Of a DNA stretch of 26,375 nucleotides, positions 1 to 6,346 are shown one piece after another. A program made the translations under genes and the position numbers. The notes below the pieces were generated by a model that did not search any database, was not told the origin of the DNA, and saw only the letters and a list, made by a program, of their open reading frames with translations. The DNA comes from Anaerolineales bacterium UBA3082 (GTDB taxonomy: Bacteria; Chloroflexota; Anaerolineae; UBA7937), in contig DFBK01000015.1 of the NCBI GenBank assembly GCA_002366595.1, forward strand, positions 1-26,375, read 5' to 3'. The first letter of the stretch is position 1; each line of letters opens with the position of its first letter.

Positions 1-109
1 CGCGAGCGGGCCTGGCAAGCCGCCGCTTGACGCGCAACCCCTCCAAATTCGAAGGCGCGGCTTCCGGCGAACTCTGTTGGTTCCTTTCGATCCTTCTGAG
101 AAGCGACAT
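1..109 (-). CDS. cpaF: CpaF/TadA pilus ATPase, N-terminal fragment (cut by window edge)
   Basis: An ATG at 109-107 opens a frame of 36 codons that runs off the window without a stop. The peptide starts MSLLRRIERNQQ and later reads LRVKRRLARP. A good Shine-Dalgarno (GAGAGGAGG) lies 9 bases upstream of the ATG. CpaF/TadA is the cytoplasmic secretion ATPase that powers Tad pilus assembly. In Tad operons it commonly follows cpaE, which is exactly the position here, and short basic 'MSLLxRIE' openings are what I recall for Chloroflexota CpaF. No catalytic motif lies inside the window, so the call rests on position, the ribosome binding site and the N-terminal style. It is probably co-transcribed with cpaE across the hairpin at 140-185. 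Confidence 0.6.
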   Translation of the reverse strand, partial: MSLLRRIERNQQSSPEAAPSNLEGLRVKRRLARPAR

Positions 110-139
110 ACTGTTTGGCCTCCTCTCTTTCCTCTCATG

Positions 140-185
140 GGGATCCTGTAAGGAAGCGATGATTCGCTTATCCTTACCGGATCCC
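140..185. repeat. Palindromic repeat copy A (hairpin at the end of cpaE)
   Basis: GGGATCC-TGTAAGGA-AGCGA faces TCGCT-TATCCTTAC-CGGATCCC across a four-base loop (TGAT). The arms are nearly perfect complements with small bulges. The right arm covers the last codons and stop of cpaE. The arm sequence TCCTTACnGGATCCC recurs at the 5' ends of the DegU-like gene (8180-8195) and cpaE (1516-1535), so this is a member of the dispersed family described in the findings. There is no T-run, so it is more likely a REP-like mRNA hairpin than an intrinsic terminator. Confidence 0.6.
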
Positions 186-1538
186 GGGGGAGCGGAAAAT
201 CCGTCTTATTAAACCCCTTGGCTCCGACACCGCTTCCTCAGGTATAGCCTTCTCTACCTTCTCTAGTTCTTCTCTCAGTTGATGGGCCAAGGCCAAGATA
301 TCTTGGGAGATCGGTCTATTCTTTTGGCCGATGAGTAGGGGTATCCCTTGATTGGCAGCCGCGAGAGCGGCCTCGCGGTCGTTGCTGATTCGGGAGGCGA
401 TGGGGTGCTTTATGCTAGCCTCGATATTCTCCTCCTGGATGGAACCTCGGCGATCCACCTTGTTAAGTACCAAGATTACATCTTCCAGCGGGTGATCCAA
501 AGCCTCCATCACCTCGAAGAAGAGCCTCGCGTTCTTGATGGTCGGTATATCTGGGGCGATTACTAGGAGGATCTTATCGGAGCCATCCAGAACTGTCAAT
601 ATCAAGTCGGAAAGGGATGAGTCTGTGTCAACAATAATATAGTCATAGATGCTCTTCAATTGGGCCAGGATCTTCCTCATATGCTCAGGGGCCACCAGAT
701 CCGCCATCTCAGGCCGAGGAGGTGCTAGGAGGACCTTGACGCCGGAGGAGTGGGCCTGCATCACCTCGTCTAAGAGAATATCGTCCAATTCCTCGATATG
801 GGGCACTAAGTCGGCGATGGTGCTTTGGGGTTGGAGGTTCAAGAGCACCCCCAGGTCGCCAAACTGGAGGCTGAAGTCCACTAAGGCCACTTTCTTTTTG
901 CCCTCTTCTCCCAAGGCGATGGCCAAATTGGTGGCGATAGTGCTGCAACCGACGCCTCCCTTGGGGCTATAGAGGGCGATCGCTTTCCCCCTTTTCTCTG
1001 GCTGGGGGGGGCGAGAGACCTCCTCGAGAGGCGGGGCGCGCTGGATGAGGGGCGGCGCTTCTATCCGGGGCTGCAACCTATAAACCCGACGGATAGCGGT
1101 CACCAGTTCATCGCTCGTGAACGGTTTGGTGAGGAACTCGCGGGCTCCCGCCAGCATGGAACGCCGGAGGTAGTCGGCCTCACTTTGCACGGACATCATT
1201 ACAAGTTGGGTATGAGGGCTGACTTGGAGGATCGCCTCTGCGGCGGTGATGCCATCCAGGTCGGGCATGTTGATATCCATGAGGACGATATCGGGGCCCA
1301 GTTCTTTGGCCATCTCGATGCTCTCGGCCCCACCTGCGGCGGTCCCTATAACCTCGATATCCCCCTCAAATTGAAGCAGTTTCTGCAGGTTCTCTCGCGT
1401 CTCCGGGATATCATCAACGATGAGAACCCTGATTCTCTTCTCTTCTCCCATCCCTCGGGATCCCTGTCCCTTGGCACCCGTCCCGGGTATCCCTGGGAGA
1501 TCCCTCTGGGATGGGACGGGATGCTGTAAGGAAGCCAT
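174..1538 (-). CDS. cpaE: CpaE/TadZ-like pilus localisation ATPase with N-terminal receiver domain
   Basis: This is a receiver domain fused to a ParA/MinD-type ATPase, the CpaE/TadZ family that positions the Tad secretion machine. Numbered from the outermost start at 1574, the receiver has the acidic pair D54-D55, phosphoacceptor D100 in VLMDINMPD and K150 in LTKPF, so it looks phosphorylatable. After a Pro-rich linker comes the deviant Walker A SPKGGVGCST at about 203-212 and then YDYIIVDTDSSLSD. Three starts are possible. ATG 1574 has no ribosome binding site. ATG 1538 has GAGGTG nine bases upstream and matches the start context of the DegU-like gene. ATG 1451 is where family homology begins. 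I chose 1538; residues between 1538 and 1451 are encoded by a dispersed repeat. The gene follows cpaB and precedes cpaF in the tad operon. Confidence 0.9.
   Translation of the reverse strand: MASLQHPVPSQRDLPGIPGTGAKGQGSRGMGEEKRIRVLIVDDIPETRENLQKLLQFEGDIEVIGTAAGGAESIEMAKELGPDIVLMDINMPDLDGITAAEAILQVSPHTQLVMMSVQSEADYLRRSMLAGAREFLTKPFTSDELVTAIRRVYRLQPRIEAPPLIQRAPPLEEVSRPPQPEKRGKAIALYSPKGGVGCSTIATNLAIALGEEGKKKVALVDFSLQFGDLGVLLNLQPQSTIADLVPHIEELDDILLDEVMQAHSSGVKVLLAPPRPEMADLVAPEHMRKILAQLKSIYDYIIVDTDSSLSDLILTVLDGSDKILLVIAPDIPTIKNARLFFEVMEALDHPLEDVILVLNKVDRRGSIQEENIEASIKHPIASRISNDREAALAAANQGIPLLIGQKNRPISQDILALAHQLREELEKVEKAIPEEAVSEPRGLIRRIFRSPGIR
1449..1535. repeat. Dispersed palindromic repeat copy B (in the cpaE 5' end)
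   Basis: This GC-rich segment is built from ATCCCTCGGGAT, a 47-base core (1465-1511) and GGGACGGGATGCTGTAAGGA. The core matches the reverse complement of 7058-7104 at 44 of 47 positions counted by eye. It occupies the region between the ribosome-binding-site-supported start of cpaE and the first conserved residue of its receiver domain. It therefore either encodes an N-terminal extension or has displaced the original translation start. Confidence 0.75.
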
Positions 1539-1638
1539 TTGATCTCGCACCTCGTTCCATCTCTGACTTGCCATCTGTCAGCCCGGCCTGGCATACCCTG
1601 GGGCAGGCAACTTGGGCCAGGGGCCAGGCAGGACTGGC

Positions 1639-2472
1639 CTATGGTCCAATAGTTGGTGGGGGCGCGGGGAGGGTCACTTTGAAGCGCCTGAGGATATATT
1701 CCTGAGTTACCGACTCAGTACTCACGATAGTGTGATCCTTCACACCCCGCAGAGCGAAGTCCGCATTGAAGTTAGGGTCATCTCGAGCGTATTTCAGGAC
1801 CAGCGCGTCTTGCTGACTGACCAACAGTGTCAGGAAGTCTTGGGGTGGAATAGCGGCCTCTCCCTCCTCCGTCGGAGGCGGCACATTCCAAGCCCCCACC
1901 CTCAGGACTTCTACATCTTGCAGGGCGAGTTGGGTGGTTAGGGCTTGAACACTTTCCAGCCCCTCTTCTCCCTCCTCTGTTACTACCCCCGTTTGCCTTT
2001 GCACCTGGAAAGTTATGGTTACCAAAACATCTACGAAGTCACCGGCTTGAATAGCCCCGGCTACGCTATGGATATTGTCGATGGGGACGGCGAAGGCTAC
2101 CTTACCCTCGGGGATGGCGAAGGCAGCAAAACTCCCTTCCTCTAAGACCTTTTCTTTGTCGATGAGCATGTCGGAACGGATGATCTGGCCTTCCAAGATG
2201 GGTACCATGGCCGCCTTCCCCACCACATCAGCCGGGTTGTTCAGCGCATTGGCAGGGACGGACTCCTCGGGCCATTCCTTTGTCCCCACCGCCTCCACTG
2301 GGATATCGGCGCGCTCTTCAATAGGTTGTAAGGCTATGAGGACCGGTTTCGTACGCATCTCCACTTCTGGGGCGGGGCCGACTCCCCGTTGCAAGATGTA
2401 GTAGGTGCCCCCGGCCGCCACGATGGCTAGGATGAGTCCCAGAAAGATGAGAAGCCTGCCTCGGCGTAACAT
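1639..2472 (-). CDS. cpaB: Flp pilus assembly protein CpaB/RcpC
   Basis: CpaB/RcpC is a periplasmic, inner-membrane-anchored component of the Tad pilus, linked to the pilus channel or secretin in Gram-negatives. The 277-residue product starts with a basic tip and one membrane segment (LLIFLGLILAIVAAGGTYYIL, residues 7-27). A SAF-type domain follows (about 45-115: VLIALQPIEERADIP, then VVGKAAMVPILEGQIIRSDML). The RcpC region is recognisable in VAFAVPIDNIHSVAGAIQAGDFVDVLVT. The C-terminus is Pro-rich. ATG 2472 is preceded by GGAGG at a spacing of six bases. It lies between the DUF11 remnant and cpaE, all on the minus strand, consistent with one operon. Confidence 0.9.
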   Translation of the reverse strand: MLRRGRLLIFLGLILAIVAAGGTYYILQRGVGPAPEVEMRTKPVLIALQPIEERADIPVEAVGTKEWPEESVPANALNNPADVVGKAAMVPILEGQIIRSDMLIDKEKVLEEGSFAAFAIPEGKVAFAVPIDNIHSVAGAIQAGDFVDVLVTITFQVQRQTGVVTEEGEEGLESVQALTTQLALQDVEVLRVGAWNVPPPTEEGEAAIPPQDFLTLLVSQQDALVLKYARDDPNFNADFALRGVKDHTIVSTESVTQEYILRRFKVTLPAPPPTIGP

Positions 2473-2523
2473 TTTCTACCTCCGCGGTATAGGATGCAAT
2501 GGTACAAATCGTTGCTGTTTTGT

Positions 2524-3072
2524 CTACTCTAATTCTATCGGAAAAACCGCTTCTTGGCAATAGGAAGAAGGGACTAGCCAATCGGTCGTAGGATAGGCCC
2601 TCGTGCCCAGAGGAAGGGGGGAGGAATTGAACCCTGGGGCCCCGATGTCTCTATCCGTAGGGCGGTTATTCTCAGGCGAGGTCTCATCCGGCACTTCCGT
2701 CAACTGTACATTGTTGATCAACTGGCTTCCATAGGGCGCAATGCTCGCCAATTCTACGGTGAAGGTAACGGTCATAGTCGCACTAGGAGAGAGCGTGAGA
2801 GCATCGGGGTAGTCGTCTGGGTTTGGATATCCCCCCCAAAGGCTTGGAGGTATCTCCTCCCACTCGGGCTGAGGGACTATCACCGCGACATAAGCCGACC
2901 CTAGACCTTCGAAGGGGAACTCTTGAAGAAAGAGGCCACTCACCATAGTCGTTCCCGCATTGGTGATCTCGATGGCGTAGGTGATTGTGGCCCCCAGGAC
3001 TACCCGGTTTATCCCATCCGTCTTGAAGATATGAATATGTATCGACCTCCGCTCAGGAGCCTTGAGTCTAAG
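2524..3072 (-). pseudogene. DUF11-type surface-protein domain fragment without a start codon
   Basis: The frame is open from a TAA at 3075-3073 down to its stop at 2524. It carries a full DUF11-like Ig-fold repeat: FKTDGINRVVLGATITYAIEITNAG, then LSPSATMTVTFTVELA, then INNVQLTEVPDETSPENN. Such repeats are normally exported and sit in larger surface proteins. The domain begins around 3040, but the only ATG in frame is at 2946, inside the domain, and no GTG or TTG lies upstream of it. There is no signal peptide. A strong CGGAGG at about 3052-3046 is followed only by ATA and ATT codons. I read it as the C-terminal remnant of a larger pilus-associated adhesin, or a gene whose ATG has mutated; an ATT/ATA start or a sequencing error are alternatives. 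Confidence 0.6.
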
Positions 3073-3086
3073 TTACGCTTTGGCCG

Positions 3087-4406
3087 CTAGCGAATGAGAA
3101 ATACTGAGGGAGAGATGACGTTCCCGCAGAAGTCTGGGCTCCAAGTTACGACCTGAGTACTGCCAGACAAATTGACCGCATAGCCCCAGACGGCACCGCT
3201 GACCGTTGTGACGTCAGAGGAAGAGATCGAGATTGTGCCATCGGGGGCAAAGATGATGCCCTCCCAGTTGGTGCCGCTACTTGAGATGTCGATGACCCAA
3301 GGGTTGCAACCGCTATCCTGATTGGAGAAGAGGAGCAAGTCCTTTGGGCCTTGGCCGTCCAGATCGGAGTAGGCAATGATATCGTTGGCCCCCATCTGTT
3401 CCATTCGGATGGTGCCGGTGGCCACGATGGTGATATTCACCTCGCCGGAGGGCAGATCGGTGCCCTTGATGTGCACATTTCCCTCAACATAATAGAGGCC
3501 ATCTGGCAAAAGATCATCGGTTGGCCCAGGTTTGAAGAGGCCGCTAAAGGAATGGTAGCAAGAGGTTTGCTCTTCTCCTCCGATTGTCCCCTGGCAATCC
3601 GGGTCAGTGTCCGCTTCCGCTATCGCACGCAGATCGCCACTAGCGAAGCGAGTGATGTCAATATTCAGCGCCTGCCAGGGCTGGGGGAGGGGAGCGGCTG
3701 GGTCGCACCAATCACTGGACCAGGGGTTGAGGTAATCGGTTGCGGTGGAGCAGCCGGTGCAGTCTCCGCAATATTCCACCGCTCCGTTGACGGTCACATC
3801 ACTCCCCGTAAGGTGGGCATCGCTATTGCTGTGTACGGAGCCAATTATCTCAACGAACGACCCGGTCATGTCCAGGCCGCATGTGGGGTCGTGGGAATCA
3901 GCCCATACCGCATAATCACCTCCGCCCGGCTCTTCGAACAGAATGGCGGCGGCCAGGGCAGAGGCACCGAGTTCGTTTCGGCCTATCACCACGGCGAAGA
4001 AAGAGGGGAAGGAGGTAGCGGTGGTCGCCTCGACCCCGAGGGCATCGGCGGGGATGCCGCCATTGCCCGGCAGCGGGTTGGTCCCGGTATGCGCTTCGCT
4101 CTCGTTGATGAACCAGCCCTCCACTTCCGCGGGGTCATCCACGCCATTCTGTTGTGCATACTGGATGACCGCATCGTAGATGGCCTGCTCGTCGGCGGCT
4201 GTGTGAGGCCCATAGTAGAGGGCGAAGAGTTTACGGACACCAGCCAGGGCAGCGGCGTCGGCGGCGTTCTGCATCTGACGCCGAGCGGCGAAGGCCATGC
4301 CCCCATCGATAACCAGGGCCAGGAAGGCGATAAGGCCCACCATCGCCAGGGCGATGAGCACCATGGACTGGCCCCTCTCATCATTATGGCGCGGTCTCTT
4401 CATCAT
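3087..4406 (-). CDS. TadG-like pilus-associated protein with C-terminal beta-rich domain
   Basis: The N-terminus is a typical Tad/TadG motif: ERGQSMVLIALAMVGLIAFLALVIDGG followed by RRQMQNAADAAALAGVR. This is a membrane segment with a helix characteristic of TadE/TadF/TadG minor pilin-like proteins. Instead of the usual von Willebrand A domain, the rest is a Cys-containing, Gly/Ser/Thr-rich beta region (FVEIIGSVHSNSDAHLTGSDVTVNG and VEGNVHIKGTDLPSGEVNITIVATG) suggestive of a beta-helix or adhesive stalk. An upstream GTG at 4421 would place the Shine-Dalgarno inside the gene, so ATG 4406, six bases after GGAGG, is preferred; ATG 4403 is also possible. It follows the second tadE gene. Confidence 0.8.
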   Translation of the reverse strand: MMKRPRHNDERGQSMVLIALAMVGLIAFLALVIDGGMAFAARRQMQNAADAAALAGVRKLFALYYGPHTAADEQAIYDAVIQYAQQNGVDDPAEVEGWFINESEAHTGTNPLPGNGGIPADALGVEATTATSFPSFFAVVIGRNELGASALAAAILFEEPGGGDYAVWADSHDPTCGLDMTGSFVEIIGSVHSNSDAHLTGSDVTVNGAVEYCGDCTGCSTATDYLNPWSSDWCDPAAPLPQPWQALNIDITRFASGDLRAIAEADTDPDCQGTIGGEEQTSCYHSFSGLFKPGPTDDLLPDGLYYVEGNVHIKGTDLPSGEVNITIVATGTIRMEQMGANDIIAYSDLDGQGPKDLLLFSNQDSGCNPWVIDISSSGTNWEGIIFAPDGTISISSSDVTTVSGAVWGYAVNLSGSTQVVTWSPDFCGNVISPSVFLIR

Positions 4407-4443
4407 ATGGCACCTCCGCACTCAAATAAGGCCTGCTCGCTCC

Positions 4444-4923
4444 CTAGGGGCCTGGCGGTTGTTCGATGATCATGGTAGCCGAGGAGCGCAAGGTCAGCGG
4501 GTTCCCGATGATTTGGCTGATTAACGGGGTGATGGCGTAGAAGTCATAAGTCACGGTGACGGTGATGGGTTCGCCACGATCGAATGGGCTGTCGGGAACC
4601 ACCTGGACATCTATCTCATCCATATCTAGGATAATGGTCTGAGCCACCGCTTGCTCCTCTATGGTATCGGGGTCGTAGGGCGGGAGGCCATCGCCATCGC
4701 GGGCAGCGGGATGGATGACTCCATACCTAGCCCCCTCCCGGGCTCCGTTGGAGATGGCGTTGTAGGCGAAGAAGGCACGCCCGAAATCGAAGACGCCCAT
4801 CAGTATCAATACCAAAACGGGGAGGATGAGAGCGAATTCGACTAGAGCCTGGCCTCTCTTTCCAACCGTACGAAAGTATCCCTGTGGGAAATGGTCTCTG
4901 TTTCTTCTTTGTAGCCAGGTCAT
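4444..4923 (-). CDS. TadE-like minor pseudopilin (second copy)
   Basis: The N-terminal motif KRGQALVEFALILPVLVLILMGVFDFGRAFFAY is followed by SNGAREGARYG, the signature of the TadE domain. The G/QALVEFAL junction resembles a class III prepilin peptidase site with Glu at mature position 5. TadE proteins are minor, membrane-inserted pseudopilins needed for Flp pilus formation. The C-terminal part is a periplasmic beta-rich region ending in SSATMIIEQPPGP. A TTG at 4941 gives a longer frame, but ATG 4923 has GGTGAGG five bases upstream and is preferred. This is one of two adjacent TadE paralogues. Confidence 0.88.
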   Translation of the reverse strand: MTWLQRRNRDHFPQGYFRTVGKRGQALVEFALILPVLVLILMGVFDFGRAFFAYNAISNGAREGARYGVIHPAARDGDGLPPYDPDTIEEQAVAQTIILDMDEIDVQVVPDSPFDRGEPITVTVTYDFYAITPLISQIIGNPLTLRSSATMIIEQPPGP

Positions 4924-4969
4924 ATTAGCCTCACCCGCCAAGAGAACATTGGCGCCGCCTTCTGGGACA

Positions 4970-5413
4970 TCATGGTGGCGGTGCTGGAGCGACGGGCATT
5001 TCTGCCTGCCTGCGGATAGGTATTTTCCCGTCTGCCGGGAACCACTCTTTCACCAAGGGCAAGTTGCCGAAGAAGAGGGTGGCGAAGTCAAATTGCACGG
5101 TGACGGTGATCGTATCTGCGTGTGGATCACAATCCGGCCAGCACTGCGGCTCGACGGGAATATCGTCATCAAGTGCTTCGTCTAGCAAGGGCTGTGCCTC
5201 TTGCCTAACTTGGTTTCTGATGTCCCCGATGGGCGCACCAGAGTGGAGAGAGCCATATCGGGCTCCCTCCCGGGAGGCGTTAGTGATGGTTACATAGGCA
5301 TAGAAGACCCTCCCGAAATCTACGACCCCCAAGAGGATGATGAGAAGGATAGGCAACATTATGGCTAATTCGACGAGACTTTGTCCTCTCTCCCTCTTCC
5401 AGAGATTTGGCAT
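4970..5413 (-). CDS. TadE-like minor pseudopilin (first copy)
   Basis: The 147-residue protein opens with ERGQSLVELAIMLPILLIILLGVVDFGRVFYAY and TITNASREGARYG, the TadE signature: a prepilin-like G/QSLVEL site, a hydrophobic helix and the conserved REGARY block. The remainder (about 50-147) is periplasmic and ends in a Pro/Ala tail. It should be processed like the major pilin and incorporated at the base or tip of the Flp pilus. ATG 5413 has TGAGGA upstream. The gene is separated from flp by 167 bases containing a very stable hairpin (5515-5551), so it may be expressed at a lower level than the pilin. Confidence 0.88.
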   Translation of the reverse strand: MPNLWKRERGQSLVELAIMLPILLIILLGVVDFGRVFYAYVTITNASREGARYGSLHSGAPIGDIRNQVRQEAQPLLDEALDDDIPVEPQCWPDCDPHADTITVTVQFDFATLFFGNLPLVKEWFPADGKIPIRRQAEMPVAPAPPP

Positions 5414-5514
5414 TTTGGGGTCCTCACTACATTATCAATCACAAGGTAGAATAAGGGATAGCCTGGGCTGCTTTCACCGGCCGAGTGGCCCTTCTCACAG
5501 GAAGGCATTACTAG

Positions 5515-5551
5515 ACAGAGCCCTATCGATACCGGGTCGATAGGGCTCTGT
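5515..5551 (-). terminator. Stable hairpin downstream of flp (attenuator or mRNA stabiliser)
   Basis: A perfect 15-base inverted repeat (ACAGAGCCCTATCGA / TCGATAGGGCTCTGT) with a seven-base loop lies 29 bases after the flp stop. Four T's follow it on the plus strand, but no T-run follows in the direction of flp transcription. For the operon it therefore looks more like a 3' stabilising or partially terminating hairpin that lets pilin mRNA accumulate over the downstream minor-pilin genes. Confidence 0.6.
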
Positions 5552-5580
5552 TTTGGACAAGGGTGGTCATTGATCGATGC

Positions 5581-5802
5581 TTAGAATGTCGGCACGCTGC
5601 AGGTCTTGGCCGTGGCGTCCCAGTCGCCATTTCGGAGTGCGCAAACGATCTGCTCGAAGATGACGCTGATCTCGGACCCCACGACCGCCAGGACCGCGAT
5701 GACGACGATGGCTATCAGAACTAAGATCAACGCATATTCGACCAAGCCCTGACCCTTTTCCCTTGACCGCAACCAGGTCAAGAAGTAGGTAATCGGATGC
5801 AT
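5581..5802 (-). CDS. flp: Flp/Fap-type major pilin
   Basis: The 73-residue prepilin has a short basic leader ending in REKG, followed by QGLVEYALILVLIAIVVIAVLAVVG. This is the Flp motif, with cleavage after Gly, Glu at mature position 5 and Tyr at 6. The product is the subunit of the Tad (type IVb) pilus fibre used for adhesion. Its C-terminal 30 residues (including two Cys: VCALRN and KTCSV) are longer than minimal Flp pilins and could form a disulphide. ATG 5802 follows GGAGGTGAG at an ideal distance. It is first in the tad operon, downstream of a long leader and promoter, and is followed by a stable hairpin. Confidence 0.93.
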   Translation of the reverse strand: MHPITYFLTWLRSREKGQGLVEYALILVLIAIVVIAVLAVVGSEISVIFEQIVCALRNGDWDATAKTCSVPTF

Positions 5803-6093
5803 CCTTTCTCACCTCCTTTCATACTATATTTTTGATAAAGAGAACCTGCCCCCTGGCCTGCGAGGGAGCGAGCCTCAAGGACTGGGAACCTCAGTTCCTA
5901 GCCGAGACACTGCCTTCGGAAACCCGGCTTCCCTTCCAGTTGCCGACCCGTGGCTTCGCTCCCTCACCTCATCCCTCGGGATCTCCCTCGGGATCCCTGT
6001 GGGACCCGTGGGACGGAGAGGTGGCCTTTTCGGGGCGATATCCTAACTTCTGAAACTTATTAAGGTACAGGCCCTTCGCCCAGTTCTACGCTT
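5803..6093 (-). promoter_or_regulatory. Long flp leader, partly resembling a c-di-GMP-I riboswitch
   Basis: About 285 bases separate the predicted promoter from flp, with no plausible gene. Read on the minus strand, 5909-5970 contains GGGAGCGAAGCCACGGGTC and AGCCGGGTTTCCGAAGG. I recall close counterparts of these (CGCAAAGCCACGGGTC and GCCGGGTTACCGAA) from the 3' half of GEMM-I c-di-GMP aptamers. The stem partner AAAAGGCCACCTC lies at 6018-6030, separated by repeat copy C. Further on, GGCTCGCTCCCTC (5862-5874) can pair with GAGGGAGCGAAGCC (5952-5965), offering an alternative fold. Conserved aptamer bases are altered, so this is a degenerate or variant candidate only. Confidence 0.35.
5970..6015. 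repeat. Dispersed palindromic repeat copy C
   Basis: The segment reads CATCCCTCGGGATCTCCCTC, then GGGATCCCTGTGGGACCCGT and GGGACGG. It shares the CATCCCTCGGGATC start with copies B and E and the CCCTGTGGGAC block with copy E. It lies inside the flp leader, in what would be the loop of the first stem of the riboswitch-like structure. Confidence 0.7.
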
Positions 6094-6122
6094 ATTCTAC
6101 CGCACACCTTGGTCAATGACAA
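6094..6122 (-). promoter_or_regulatory. Promoter for the tad/flp operon
   Basis: On the minus strand TTGTCA (6122-6117) is followed by exactly 17 bases and TAGAAT (6099-6094), a good housekeeping-sigma promoter. It is the best candidate upstream of flp and implies a leader of about 285 nucleotides, which contains the riboswitch-like segment. Confidence 0.6.
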
Positions 6123-6152
6123 TAGGATAATAGTACCAATCGGTGTCCTTAG

Positions 6153-6185
6153 AGGATCCCCGTGGGAGGGCAAGCATCCCTGGAG
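6153..6185. repeat. Degenerate palindromic repeat copy D
   Basis: GGATCCCCGTGGGAGGG followed by CATCCCTGGAGG resembles fragments of the repeat family (GGATCCCGTGGGA and ATCCCTGG). It lies just upstream of the tad promoter. It is the most diverged copy and could be chance similarity. Confidence 0.4.
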
Positions 6186-6296
6186 GCCCTCTCCTAGTCG
6201 AGTAGCGACTTATACAAACTTACTATACACCAGAACAGGGAAAAGGTCAAGGGCTTTGGAGGCGTTTTGGGTTAAGGCTTGGTTAAGGTTTCTTTC

Positions 6297-6343
6297 CCAT
6301 CCCTCGGGATCCCTGTGGGACGGGATCCCTTTGGGACAGGGAT
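6297..6343. repeat. Dispersed palindromic repeat copy E (3' of the histidine kinase)
   Basis: CCATCCCTCGGGATCCCTGT is followed by GGGACGGGATCCCTTTGGGACAGGGAT. It can fold as ATCCCTGT...ACAGGGAT with inner CCC/GGG pairs. It starts four bases after the histidine kinase stop codon (minus strand), so it may act as a transcript-end hairpin there. The first 20 bases match copy B. Confidence 0.75.
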
Positions 6344-6346
6344 ACT

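Noticed and set aside
3351..4469. Long plus-strand open frame of 372 codons opposite tadG
   Set aside because: It is antisense to a clear TadG-like gene, has no recognisable domain or ribosome binding site, and its composition mirrors the real gene.
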